NCBI GenBank assembly: GCA_017465565.1
Contig: JAFTWA010000055.1
Location: forward strand, 1 to 64,000
Length of the DNA: 64,000 nt
DNA from: Tyzzerella sp.
GTDB lineage: Bacteria; Bacillota; Clostridia; Lachnospirales; Lachnospiraceae
Direction: 5' to 3'
Of this stretch, positions 1-8,876 are shown one piece after another. The position numbers and the translations under genes are program-made. How positions within the stretch are numbered: position 1 is the first letter of the stretch; every line of letters begins with the position of its first letter. The notes under the pieces were generated by a model that ran no database searches, was not told the origin of the DNA, and saw only the letters and a program-made list of their open reading frames with translations.

Positions 1-1
1 G

Positions 2-61
2 CGTGGACTCGGAATCCTAACACCGATGGAATTTTACCAAAAACAATTATTAGCAGCATAA
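2..61 (+). CDS. C-terminal tail of an IS3-type transposase (partial)
   Basis: Frame 2 gives RGLGILTPMEFYQKQLLAA and a stop. The L-x-x-[LM]-[ST]-P-x-[EQ]-[FY] pattern is typical of the extreme C-terminus of IS3-family OrfB (rve/DDE integrase core) proteins. The catalytic domain lies upstream of the window. Only the tail is visible, so the call rests on a short motif. Confidence 0.45.
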   Translation, partial: RGLGILTPMEFYQKQLLAA

Positions 62-64
62 AAA

Positions 65-110
65 TGTTGCCCGGCATATACCGGGCAACACAAAAACTTT
101 ATATTTTTTT
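65..110 (+). terminator. Rho-independent terminator-like hairpin
   Basis: Perfect 10-bp inverted repeat TGTTGCCCGG / CCGGGCAACA at 65-74 and 81-90 with a 6-nt loop, followed by a T-rich run at about 103-110. It ends the transposase-like frame. Confidence 0.6.
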
Positions 111-160
111 ACTTGTCTACTTGACGGGGCGCACACCATAAAAATATTGCTCGGGGCTGT

Positions 161-1597
161 TTACATTTTTTTTGATTCAGATGTGTTTTGTCCTGCTTTC
201 TGTAATGTAAATGTAAATTCAGTTCCAACACCGTCTGTGCTGACAACGTTAATATTTTCATTGTGTGCCTGAATGATTTCTTTTACGATTGCAAGCCCAA
301 GCCCAGTTCCCTTCTTATCTTTTCCGCGGGATAAATCCGATTTGTAGAAACGTTCCCAAATTTTACCCAGCTCCTTCTTTGGAATACCCATTCCGCGGTC
401 TTTCACAGAGATATAAATCTTGCCATTGCGGTCGGTCGTTTCGATTGTGATATCCGAATCAGCCTGGCTGAACTTGATGGCGTTATCCAGAAGATTATAT
501 AGAACCTGCTGGATTTTACGTTTGTCCGCGTTGACGTTTAAAACTTTTGTTGCGAAAATGAGTTCCATGGAAATGCGTTTCGCGGTGCAGGTTCCCTCAA
601 AGGATTGTACGGTAGTTTTAATGACTTCATGAATATCGAAATTTTCCAGATTCAGCAGCAGATTTTTTGTATCAAACTCGTTCAGTGTCAATAAATCTTT
701 GGTCAAATCGGTCAGACGTTCTGTTTCAAATAAAATAATTTTAAAATAGCGGTCCTGCATTTCTACCGGAATCGTTCCGTCTGCCATGGCTTCCAGATAG
801 CCTTTGATTGAGGTTAAAGGAGAGCGAAAATCATGGGAAATATTTGCAACAAATTTCTTCTGGTAGTCTTCCATGTCCTTAAGCTGGGTAGACATGTAGT
901 TCAGCGATGCGGACAGATAACCGATTTCATCCTGTGTATTGATTGGAATCTCATAATCCAGATTGCCGGAAGCATATTGCTTGGCAGCTTCTGTAATCTG
1001 CTTGAGTGGTCTGTATATGAAGAACTGAACTGCTATCAAAAATACAAATGATAGGAGATAAATTACTGCAAAGGTAATCCAGACCGGCTCGAGCAGAGAC
1101 TGGCATTCTAATTCCAGGTGTTCATATGGTTTGTGAATGAGAAGATAACCGTTGGTTGAAAAACCACTCGTAACAGGAACGATTACGGTAATCACATCGT
1201 CTGCAAAATAATCGTGATAGGTTCCAATCTGATAAAGTTCGCTTCCGTTTTCGGCCGGATTAAAATTCTCAACCGTAAATGGGGCAGTGTTTTGTCCATT
1301 TAATGTGCAAGAATAAATCATAGAGCCGTCGCGCTCTACAAACCAGATACTTGACTCCAAATAATTATGCATACCACGCAATTGCAAACGGACATCTGAG
1401 ATAGAGAGTTCATTTGCAAAATAAGATGGCAGATAGCCGGAAGCAAGTTCAGTTGCCTCTTGATAGAGCGTGTCTGTAGTTTCTTTTTCTAATCGATTCA
1501 TCATCAGCTCTTTGGTAATCGATGAAATACAGAAAACGCTGAGGAAGCCAAAGATAATGTACACGATAAAAAATTTCAAGTGTAATGTGCTGCGCAT
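161..1597 (-). CDS. Two-component sensor histidine kinase (HAMP, HisKA, HATPase)
   Basis: 478-aa membrane sensor kinase that would autophosphorylate on histidine and pass the phosphate to the response regulator encoded just upstream. Visible parts: TM1 about residues 9-30, an extracytoplasmic sensor segment to about 170, TM2 about 172-193, HAMP about 195-245, HisKA with H255 in the motif NISHDFRSP, then a HATPase domain with N box (LLDNAIKFS), G1 (DRGMGIP) and G2 (GTGLGLAIV) motifs. It is last in a minus-strand operon mutS2-regulator-kinase; its ATG directly follows the regulator stop. This domain order fits the PhoR/ResE type; the signal sensed cannot be told from sequence. Confidence 0.93.
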   Translation of the reverse strand: MRSTLHLKFFIVYIIFGFLSVFCISSITKELMMNRLEKETTDTLYQEATELASGYLPSYFANELSISDVRLQLRGMHNYLESSIWFVERDGSMIYSCTLNGQNTAPFTVENFNPAENGSELYQIGTYHDYFADDVITVIVPVTSGFSTNGYLLIHKPYEHLELECQSLLEPVWITFAVIYLLSFVFLIAVQFFIYRPLKQITEAAKQYASGNLDYEIPINTQDEIGYLSASLNYMSTQLKDMEDYQKKFVANISHDFRSPLTSIKGYLEAMADGTIPVEMQDRYFKIILFETERLTDLTKDLLTLNEFDTKNLLLNLENFDIHEVIKTTVQSFEGTCTAKRISMELIFATKVLNVNADKRKIQQVLYNLLDNAIKFSQADSDITIETTDRNGKIYISVKDRGMGIPKKELGKIWERFYKSDLSRGKDKKGTGLGLAIVKEIIQAHNENINVVSTDGVGTEFTFTLQKAGQNTSESKKM

Positions 1598-2299
1598 TTA
1601 TCTCACCTCAAACTTATATCCGATTCCCCAAACAGTTCCCAGACCCCAAGACTCATGGTCTTTGATTTTTTCGCGGAGACGCTTGATATGCACATCGACG
1701 GTACGTGTATCGCCGATGTATTCGTAGCCCCAGATTTGGTCTAAAAGCTGTTCGCGTGTAAATACCTGATTTGGTGAGGAAGCAAGGAAATAAAGAAGCT
1801 CCAGTTCTTTTGGAGGCATATCCACATTCACACCATCTACTGTAACAGAGTAATTTGTCAGGTTAATCGTAATACCCGGGTAGGTGACGCATTTCGCATT
1901 GCCGCCAGACGGAACGTCCACTTTGGCGGGCTGATAGCGTCTTAGGACTGCTTTTACACGGGCAACCATTTCTTTGGAATCAAATGGCTTGATGATGTAG
2001 TCGTCTGCTCCAAGCTCAAGACCCAGCACCTTATCAAATACCTCTCCTTTTGCGGAAAGCATGATGATTGGTGTGTTGGATTTGGCACGGATTTCACGGC
2101 ATACCTGATAACCGTCGATGCCTGGAAGCATCAAATCTAAGAGAATCAGATTTGGTGAGTAGGTATCGAAGGCATCGAGGGCTTCCTCGCCATCATGCAC
2201 CATCATTGTGTCAAAACATTCCTTGGTCAGATAAAGGGAAATTAATTCTGCAATGTTTTCGTCATCATCGACAATTAAGATTTTCTGTTTTGTGACCAT
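1598..2299 (-). CDS. OmpR/PhoB-type response regulator
   Basis: 233-aa DNA-binding response regulator. Receiver domain about residues 5-120 with acidic pocket DDD at 11-13, phospho-acceptor D55 in LILLDLMLPG and the conserved K in IIKPFD. The C-terminal winged helix (about 135-233) carries the usual VFTREQLLDQIWG and RTVDVHIKRLREK signatures. It lies 12 nt downstream of mutS2 and immediately upstream of its cognate kinase, so the three are probably co-transcribed. Length is normal for the family. Confidence 0.95.
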   Translation of the reverse strand: MVTKQKILIVDDDENIAELISLYLTKECFDTMMVHDGEEALDAFDTYSPNLILLDLMLPGIDGYQVCREIRAKSNTPIIMLSAKGEVFDKVLGLELGADDYIIKPFDSKEMVARVKAVLRRYQPAKVDVPSGGNAKCVTYPGITINLTNYSVTVDGVNVDMPPKELELLYFLASSPNQVFTREQLLDQIWGYEYIGDTRTVDVHIKRLREKIKDHESWGLGTVWGIGYKFEVR

Positions 2300-2311
2300 A
2301 GTTTTCCCTCC

Positions 2312-4687
2312 TTATTTGAATTCCACGATGGTAACACCGGCATCTCCTTCACCGAATGCACCAAGGCGGTAAGATTTTACATATTTTAGACGTTTCAGGT
2401 AGTTGTGAACGCCTGCCCTTAAAGCACCAGTTCCCTTGCCGTGTACGATGCGGACAGGACTTAAATGTGCCAGGTATGCATCGTCCAGATATTTGTCCAG
2501 CTCTGCAATTGCTTCATCGACGGTTTTGCCGAGAAGATTGATTTCTGGACTGACAGACATGGATTTACCCATCTTCATCTTGCCAGTAGAAGTGCGCTGG
2601 CGCTGTTTCTCTGTTAGAGTCATTGGTTCTTCGATAATCTCCAAATCAGAGATGTGAATCTGTGAACGAAGAATTCCCATCTGTACAAATAGGTTGCCTT
2701 TCGCATCTGGAAGAGAGCTTACCGTTCCTGTCAGATTCAGGCTGTGAACCTTAACAGATTCGCCGAGACGGAAATCGCTTGGCTTGTGTTGTTTTCTAGG
2801 CTTCTTAAGCTCTAATTTCACATTATTCTGTGTCTTTGCCATCTTCTGGCGGAGTTTTTCGCGCTGCTTTTCAAGTTCCGCAGCAGAAACGTTTGAACTC
2901 TTTGCTTTGTTGAGCTCTTTGATAGTCTCATCTGCAACCTCTTTCGCTTCACGCAAAATAGTGTTAGCCTTCGCATTTGCTTCAGCAATAATCTTTTCTT
3001 TGCGTTCCTCCAGCTTTTGCTGCTTATCGTGAAACTCTCTCTTGAGTTTTTCGATTTCACGTTTGTAAGAAGCAATTTCAGCACGCTCTTTTTCAATAAT
3101 ACGGCGGTTGCTTTCTAAGTCGGATAATAAATCCTCAAAGGATTCATCCTGTTCAGAGAGATGATTCTTCGCGCTTTCAATAATATAGTCTGGAAGTCCA
3201 AGCTTGCTTGAAATTGCAAATGCGTTACTCTTTCCAGGGATACCGATTAATAAATGATAGGTTGGACGGAGAGTCTCTATATCGAATTCGCAGCAGGCAT
3301 TTTCCACGCCAGGGGTTGAAAGTGCAAAGACTTTCAGTTCGCTGTAATGGGTGGTTGCCATGGTGCGGATTCCTCTCTCGTGAAGATGAGAAAGAATCGC
3401 AATTGCAAGTGCTGCGCCTTCTGTAGGGTCCGTTCCTGCACCGAGCTCATCGAAGAGTACGAGTGAATTTTCATCCACATCCTGCAAGAACGAAACGATA
3501 TTTGTCATATGAGATGAGAAGGTACTGAGACTCTGCTCGATGCTTTGTTCATCTCCGATATCTGCATAAACACTCTCGAAAACAGCCAGCTCCGAGCGGT
3601 CCAGTGCAGGAATGTGAAGTCCAGCCTGCCCCATCAAGGTAAAGAGACCAACGGTCTTTAAGGAAACCGTTTTACCGCCAGTGTTTGGTCCGGTCACGAT
3701 TAAGAGGTCAAAGTCACCGCCCAGTGTGATGGTAATTGGAACGACTTTTTTCTTATCTAATAATGGATGGCGTCCTTCGCGGATGTGAATGTAACCATTT
3801 TTGTTGAAAACCGGTTTGCTCGCGTTCATCGCAAGTGCCAGAGAGCCTTTTGCAAAAATGAAATCCAGTTCGCTCAGTACATTATAATTTGTACGGATTT
3901 CTTCAATATGCTCCGCAACGTCTACGCTGAGTCTTGCGAGAATTACCTGAATCTCTTCCTGTTCTTTTCCATAGAGTTCTTTCAAATCATTATTTAACTT
4001 TACAACTGCCATCGGCTCGATAAACAGAGTGGAGCCGGTGGAAGACTGGTCGTGAATCATACCATTTACCTGGCTGCGATATTCCGCTTTTACTGGAATG
4101 CAGTAGCGGTCGCCGCGCATGGTGATGATGGCATCCTGTAAATAGCTGCGAAGGGAGCCATTTACAAGGGAGTTCAGTGTACTGTGAACCTTTTCATTGA
4201 TAGAATCTATGCTTTTTCGGATGTGTCTCAAATTACTGCTGGCATCATCGCTGATTTCGTCTTCAGATAAAATGCAGCGGCGAATTTCCATACTGAGTGG
4301 TGTGAGAGGTGACAACTGCTCGAAATAAACGTCCAGACAGTCTGCCAGTTCGTCTACGGTATCGTGTCTTCCATAAGCTTTTGCGCGGTTTGCAGTTTCC
4401 GCTAATTTGCAAATGCGGAGAAGCTCTGGTGCACTTAAGGCAGCACCGACCTCCAATCGTTTCATAGAAGCCTCTACCGGATAGCATCCACTAAAAGAAA
4501 GCCGTCCTTTTTTTACAATTCTGGTAAAGGCGGCTGCAGTTTGTTCTTCTGCTGTATTGATTTCTTCAAGGTCAGTCATAGGCGCGAGTTCCTGGCAACG
4601 TCTTTTGCCGCTTTCAGAGGAAGCCTGCTCGACAAGAAGATTAATAATTTTGTCATATTCTAGTTTTAATAAAGTCTTTTGATTCAT
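2312..4687 (-). CDS. mutS2: Endonuclease/ribosome-rescue ATPase MutS2
   Basis: About 791 aa. N-terminal MutS-like core and lever, ATPase with Walker A GPNTGGKT around residue 336 and Walker B LVLFDELGAGTDP, a long charged coiled coil about 515-630, a KOW-like segment (FRLGESVKVHS), and a C-terminal Smr nuclease domain with HGKGTGALR. MutS2 suppresses homologous recombination and in Bacillus splits collided ribosomes; it is not a mismatch repair protein. The in-frame GTG at 4696 is possible, but the ATG at 4687 has a better spaced AGGGTGA and is preferred. First gene of a minus-strand operon with the two-component system. Confidence 0.94.
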   Translation of the reverse strand: MNQKTLLKLEYDKIINLLVEQASSESGKRRCQELAPMTDLEEINTAEEQTAAAFTRIVKKGRLSFSGCYPVEASMKRLEVGAALSAPELLRICKLAETANRAKAYGRHDTVDELADCLDVYFEQLSPLTPLSMEIRRCILSEDEISDDASSNLRHIRKSIDSINEKVHSTLNSLVNGSLRSYLQDAIITMRGDRYCIPVKAEYRSQVNGMIHDQSSTGSTLFIEPMAVVKLNNDLKELYGKEQEEIQVILARLSVDVAEHIEEIRTNYNVLSELDFIFAKGSLALAMNASKPVFNKNGYIHIREGRHPLLDKKKVVPITITLGGDFDLLIVTGPNTGGKTVSLKTVGLFTLMGQAGLHIPALDRSELAVFESVYADIGDEQSIEQSLSTFSSHMTNIVSFLQDVDENSLVLFDELGAGTDPTEGAALAIAILSHLHERGIRTMATTHYSELKVFALSTPGVENACCEFDIETLRPTYHLLIGIPGKSNAFAISSKLGLPDYIIESAKNHLSEQDESFEDLLSDLESNRRIIEKERAEIASYKREIEKLKREFHDKQQKLEERKEKIIAEANAKANTILREAKEVADETIKELNKAKSSNVSAAELEKQREKLRQKMAKTQNNVKLELKKPRKQHKPSDFRLGESVKVHSLNLTGTVSSLPDAKGNLFVQMGILRSQIHISDLEIIEEPMTLTEKQRQRTSTGKMKMGKSMSVSPEINLLGKTVDEAIAELDKYLDDAYLAHLSPVRIVHGKGTGALRAGVHNYLKRLKYVKSYRLGAFGEGDAGVTIVEFK

Positions 4688-4787
4688 TTTCTTCACCCTG
4701 CCTATATTTTACCCTATTTGAGTTGCAAAGAAAAGTGGAAATATTGTATACTGATAAAAGGATTATCATTAGAGGAGAAGTGTGTGT

Positions 4788-6062
4788 ATGGATACAGAAC
4801 ATGGACCAGAGAGAGAGCATGAAGAATATTCTTTTATGCAGGAGATAATTAAAGATGAACAGTTAAATCCTAGAAAAATAGCAGTGAAGGTATGCAGGTG
4901 GGCTGGAATAGGAATTATTTTTGGAGTTGCAGCCTGCATAAGTTTTTTTGCACTGAAGCCTTGGGCAGAGGATGTTTTTCAGAAGGAACCGAATAAGGTG
5001 GAGATTCAACAGGAAGAAGAGCAGAATCAGGAAGAACAGGAGAAAACTGAGCAGGAGACGGCAGAGCAGCAGACTGTTGAAAAGGAATTAACGATACAAG
5101 ATTTTTATACATTGAGCAATGAATTGAAAAAGGTAGCCGCGGAGGCAGGTAAAAGTGTTGTAACAGTCACTGGCATTGCGGAAAATGCCGATTGGACGGC
5201 CGGGCAAGGCGGTGCTTCTGTGACAGCGGCAGGTCTTATTGTGGCCGATAATGGAAGAGAGCTGTTGATTCTTGCTGATTATTCTAGCCTGAAGGATACA
5301 CAGCTGTTCCAGGTGCAGTTTGCAGACGGTTCACAGCACCAGGCTGCTTTGAAGCAAAAAGACACCAATCTTGATATTGCTATTTATAGTGTGGCGAAGG
5401 ATGGAATCAGTACTTCGACGTGGGAACGCATTTCCATAGCACAATTAGGAAATTCCAACGTCTCTATGCAGGGACGCACCATGATTGCGATTGGCCAGCC
5501 ATTTGGATTTGAAGATGGGCTTGGCTATGGAATCGCAAGTACTGTGGGCGAAGTCGTAACACGTGCTGATGGGGAATATAAGATGATTGTCACCGATATG
5601 CCGTTAGATGCAGAGGGAAGCGGTGTGCTATTTGATATGTATGGAAAGGTTATGGGTATTATCGACGCGGATTTGGCGAGAGAAAAGGGTGCAAGTACAC
5701 TTGTTGCCTATGGTATCTCTGATATTACAGACGAGATTGAACTTATGTCAAATGGCAAGCATGTTCCATATGCAGGAATCGTGGGAGTGTTGGTGACAGA
5801 AGAGATTTCTGAGCTCCAGGGCATTCCAACAGGTTTATATGTGCGGGAAGTTGAAACGGATTCTCCGGCAATGAAGGCTGGAATCCAGAGTGGTGATGTA
5901 ATTACCATGGTGGGCGATACGGAGATTACTTCTCTGAATGCATATCATACAGCACTGTATAAATTAGAAGCAGGACAGGCTGCGAAGTTTAAAGGATACA
6001 GATACGGTACAAATGAGTATGTAGATATGAAGTTTACCGTAACAATAGGAATTAAAGAATAG
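4788..6062 (+). CDS. HtrA/DegP-like membrane protein with PDZ domain, probably protease-inactive
   Basis: 424 aa from the ATG at 4788, which is about 9 nt after AGAGGAG; the upstream GTG at 4782 is too close. A TM anchor (about residues 38-60) is followed by an E/Q-rich linker, a trypsin-like fold (about 105-320) and a C-terminal PDZ domain (about 325-424; motif GLYVREVETDSPAMKAGIQSGDVI). The fold is recognised by LDIAIYSV and IAIGQPFGFEDG. The usual active-site segment T-N-x-H-V reads LILADYSSL, so the catalytic His is missing, and GNSGGP is replaced by EGSGVLF. The protein therefore looks like a degenerate envelope chaperone or scaffold. It is divergently transcribed from mutS2. Confidence 0.85.
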   Translation: MDTEHGPEREHEEYSFMQEIIKDEQLNPRKIAVKVCRWAGIGIIFGVAACISFFALKPWAEDVFQKEPNKVEIQQEEEQNQEEQEKTEQETAEQQTVEKELTIQDFYTLSNELKKVAAEAGKSVVTVTGIAENADWTAGQGGASVTAAGLIVADNGRELLILADYSSLKDTQLFQVQFADGSQHQAALKQKDTNLDIAIYSVAKDGISTSTWERISIAQLGNSNVSMQGRTMIAIGQPFGFEDGLGYGIASTVGEVVTRADGEYKMIVTDMPLDAEGSGVLFDMYGKVMGIIDADLAREKGASTLVAYGISDITDEIELMSNGKHVPYAGIVGVLVTEEISELQGIPTGLYVREVETDSPAMKAGIQSGDVITMVGDTEITSLNAYHTALYKLEAGQAAKFKGYRYGTNEYVDMKFTVTIGIKE

Positions 6063-6075
6063 AAAGAGGACTAGT

Positions 6076-7017
6076 ATGAGATATGTTAATACATTAAAGG
6101 AAGGCGACGTAATTAGATCTATCTATTTGTGCAAGTCAAAGCGTTCAGCAGAAACGAGAAATGGGAAACCGTATGACAACCTGACTTTGCAGGACAAAAC
6201 AGGAACTTTAGATGGGAAGGTATGGGACCCAAATTCGGGCGGAATCGCTGACTATGATGAGATGGATTTTATAGAAGTGTTTGGAGAGGTTGTCAGCTAC
6301 AACAATAATTTGCAGCTCAATATCAAACAGCTTCGCAAACCTTACGAAGACGAATACAATGCAGCAGATTATATGCCAACCAGTGACAAGGGTGTGGATG
6401 TAATGTATGAGGAACTGCTCACTTATGTGCAGCAGATTGAAAACAAATATTTACGCCAGTTGGCAGAATACTATTTTGTGAAAGATGAAGCATTTATCAA
6501 AGCATTTAAAGGACATTCTGCGGCGAAAAGCGTACATCACAGCTTTGCAGGAGGGCTCTTGGAACACACACTTAGTATCGTGAAAATGTGCGAGTACTAT
6601 GTGAATACGTATCCGCTTCTCAGCAAAGACTTGTTATACACAGCAGCGATTTTCCACGATATCGGAAAGACAAAAGAATTATCTTCTTTCCCAGAAAACG
6701 ATTACACAGACGACGGTCAATTGTTGGGCCATATTGTAATGGGTGTGGAAATGATTAGCGAGGGAGTTCGCTCTATCGAAGGCTTCCCGGCGAAGATAGC
6801 AAGTGAGCTCAAGCACTGTGTGATTGCTCATCACGGTGAGCTGGAGTATGGTTCGCCTAAGAAACCGGCACTTCCAGAGGCAGTGGCACTGCATTATGCG
6901 GATGCGACAGATGCGAAACTGCAGACATTGACAGAGATTTTCAAAGACAAAGAAGGAAATGAGTGGTTGGGATTCAATCGGTTGTTTGAATCAAATTTAA
7001 GGAAGAGTAGTGTTTAA
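6076..7017 (+). CDS. yhaM: 3'-5' exoribonuclease YhaM family (OB fold + HD domain)
   Basis: 313 aa. N-terminal OB fold (about 1-90: LTLQDKTGTLDGKVWDPN) followed by an HD phosphohydrolase domain with HHSFAGGLLEHTLS and FHDIGKTKE supplying the metal-binding histidines and aspartate. YhaM trims RNA and DNA 3' ends in Gram-positive bacteria. It starts 13 nt after the HtrA-like gene with AAAGAGGAC as ribosome binding site, so it probably forms an operon with it. Length is normal. Confidence 0.93.
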   Translation: MRYVNTLKEGDVIRSIYLCKSKRSAETRNGKPYDNLTLQDKTGTLDGKVWDPNSGGIADYDEMDFIEVFGEVVSYNNNLQLNIKQLRKPYEDEYNAADYMPTSDKGVDVMYEELLTYVQQIENKYLRQLAEYYFVKDEAFIKAFKGHSAAKSVHHSFAGGLLEHTLSIVKMCEYYVNTYPLLSKDLLYTAAIFHDIGKTKELSSFPENDYTDDGQLLGHIVMGVEMISEGVRSIEGFPAKIASELKHCVIAHHGELEYGSPKKPALPEAVALHYADATDAKLQTLTEIFKDKEGNEWLGFNRLFESNLRKSSV

Positions 7018-7373
7018 TGAAATTATAGGGTATATACAGTTTTTTTGAGAGCTGATACCCTGGAGATTATGTTTTGTGGGACAGGTTTTCTATATAGATG
7101 AAAATTTGTCCCACATACCCTTACATAGCACGAAAACGGCAAATTTCTATGCTGTTTTGAGCAAATTTTTCTATATATAAGTTAAAGCAAGCTAAAATAC
7201 CCTGATTTTTTGAAAAATAAGGGTATTTCGTGGTGAATTTGTGCTATATAGAAAATTTCATTTTATAAGACTATATTTTGTGGCAAAATCAAGGGAGATT
7301 AGGGTATTTTATGACGAAAAATATGCATGTACCCAAATCACTTATTGATGGTATCCTAAATTGAGGAGAGTTT
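7018..7373. repeat. Gene-free spacer with six AGGGTAT/ATACCCT copies and hairpins
   Basis: 356 bp without a convincing gene between yhaM and rlmD. The 7-mer AGGGTAT occurs forward at 7028-7034, 7220-7226 and 7301-7307 and as ATACCCT at 7056-7062, 7116-7122 and 7197-7203. Neighbouring copies face each other to form hairpins: 7028-7062, and 7195-7228 (AAATACCCT paired with AGGGTATTT, with extra A/T pairs inside). A separate perfect 9-bp stem TGTGGGACA/TGTCCCACA sits at 7076-7084/7108-7116. Function unknown. Confidence 0.6.
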
Positions 7374-8744
7374 ATGAAGAAAAACGAAAAAATTGTGGTT
7401 ACAATTGAAGATATTGGTGTATCGGGCGAAGGAATCGGAAAGGTTGATGGCTATACTTTGTTCGTGAAAGATGCCGTAATTGGGGATACTGTGGAAGCGG
7501 TCATCACAAAAGCAAAGAAGAATTATGGTTATGCGAAGATGCTTCGCATATTGGAAGCCTCGAACTATCGTGTGGAGAAGAAATGTCCTGTAGCGCGCCA
7601 GTGCGGTGGATGTCAGATTCAGGAGCTTTCCTATGAAGCACAGCTTGATTTTAAGGCAAAGAAAGTGTACGGGAATCTGGAGAGAATCGGTGGATTTGCA
7701 CCAGAATTTTTAGATACAGTTATGGAGCCGATTTGTGGGATGGAAGAGCCTTTCTATTACAGAAATAAGGCGCAATTTCCGATAGGAACAGATAAGCAGG
7801 GCAATATTGTCACAGGATTCTATGCTGGACGAACCCATTCCATTATTTCAAATACAGAATGTGCTTTGGGAGTCTCAGTTAATCAAGAGATTTTGCATAT
7901 AGTGCTAGACTTTATGAATCAACATGGAATTAGCGCTTATGACGAGACGATGCAAAGAGGACTTGTGCGCCATGTTTTGATTCGCTATGGATTTAAAACT
8001 GGGGAAATCATGGTTTGCCTTGTGATTAATGGGGATAAGATTCCAAAATCTGAAAAACTTGTGGATAAGTTAACTCAGATTCAAGGTATGACCAGTATTA
8101 CCTATAGCGTGAATAAGGAAAATACCAATGTTATCATGGGAAAAGAAATTGGTATTCTTTGGGGACAAGGGTATATTACCGATTATATCGGTGATGTTAA
8201 ATATCAGATTTCACCACTTTCCTTCTTCCAGGTGAATCCGGTTCAGACGGAAAAATTATATGGTCTGGCATTGGAATACGCAGATTTGAAAGGTGAAGAG
8301 ACGGTTTGGGATCTGTACTGTGGAATCGGAACCATTTCCCTTTTCCTTGCGCAGAAAGCAAAGAAGGTATATGGTGTGGAAATTATTCCGCAGGCAATTG
8401 ATGATGCAAGAAATAACGCAAAGATAAATGGTATTGAAAATGCAGAATTCTTTGTGGGGAAAGCAGAAGAAGTACTGCCAGAGCAGTATGAAGTGAATCA
8501 CGTGTATGCAGATGTGATTGTGGTCGACCCACCGAGAAAAGGGTGCGATGAGACACTGCTGAGGACTATGGTGCATATGAAACCAGAGAGAATCGTGTAT
8601 GTGAGCTGCGATAGTGCGACACTGGCGAGGGATTTAAAGTATCTGTGTGAGCATGGGTATGAGCTGAAGAAAGTGAAGCCGGTGGATCAATTTCCTCATA
8701 CGGTGCATGTGGAAACAGTAATCATGCTACAAAAAGAAAATTAA
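7374..8744 (+). CDS. rlmD: 23S rRNA (uracil-5-)-methyltransferase RlmD/RumA
   Basis: 456 aa. A TRAM RNA-binding domain (about 5-60) is followed by an Fe-S cluster cysteine set (C71, C77, C80 in CPVARQCGGC) and a SAM-dependent methyltransferase domain with DLYCGIGTISLF, VDPPRKGC and the catalytic cysteine around residue 411 in VYVSCDSATLARDL. It would methylate C5 of a 23S rRNA uridine. The C-terminus FPHTVHVETV is the family norm. Ribosome binding site is GAGGAGAG. The 3' end is immediately followed by a serine-recombinase element; this gene (rumA) is a known integration target, so the last codons may come from the element. Confidence 0.95.
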   Translation: MKKNEKIVVTIEDIGVSGEGIGKVDGYTLFVKDAVIGDTVEAVITKAKKNYGYAKMLRILEASNYRVEKKCPVARQCGGCQIQELSYEAQLDFKAKKVYGNLERIGGFAPEFLDTVMEPICGMEEPFYYRNKAQFPIGTDKQGNIVTGFYAGRTHSIISNTECALGVSVNQEILHIVLDFMNQHGISAYDETMQRGLVRHVLIRYGFKTGEIMVCLVINGDKIPKSEKLVDKLTQIQGMTSITYSVNKENTNVIMGKEIGILWGQGYITDYIGDVKYQISPLSFFQVNPVQTEKLYGLALEYADLKGEETVWDLYCGIGTISLFLAQKAKKVYGVEIIPQAIDDARNNAKINGIENAEFFVGKAEEVLPEQYEVNHVYADVIVVDPPRKGCDETLLRTMVHMKPERIVYVSCDSATLARDLKYLCEHGYELKKVKPVDQFPHTVHVETVIMLQKEN

Positions 8745-8767
8745 AACTGAATAGTGATGATAGAAAG

Positions 8768-8848
8768 GCATGTCTTGTTCAAATAAGTTAGTTTTTACAT
8801 CGCATGTCTTTTTTGTTTCTGTTTTCAGTGTGTTGTGTTCAAATAAGT
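8768..8848 (+). repeat. Two interleaved direct repeats at the rlmD-distal edge of the element
   Basis: TGTTCAAATAAGT occurs at 8776-8788 and again at 8836-8848, 60 bp apart, and GCATGTCTT occurs at 8769-8777 and about 8813-8821. They lie between the rlmD stop and the recombinase start, where an attachment site or recombinase-binding repeats would be expected. A small tandem duplication is the simpler alternative. Confidence 0.4.
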
Positions 8849-8876
8849 GAAAAATTTTATTACAAAGGATAAAACA

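Larger units (their letters stand above)
1..140 (+). mobile_element. Right end of an IS3-family-like insertion sequence (partial)
   Basis: The window opens inside what looks like the 3' end of an IS3-type element: the last 19 codons of a transposase-like frame, then a hairpin, then a stretch at about 111-140 (cttgtctacttgacggg followed by gcgcacacca) that resembles the right terminal region of IS3-group elements I have seen in clostridia. The left end is outside the window, so size, inverted repeat and target duplication cannot be checked. The element end abuts the histidine kinase stop codon region, so it may simply be the neighbour of the mutS2 operon. Confidence 0.4.
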
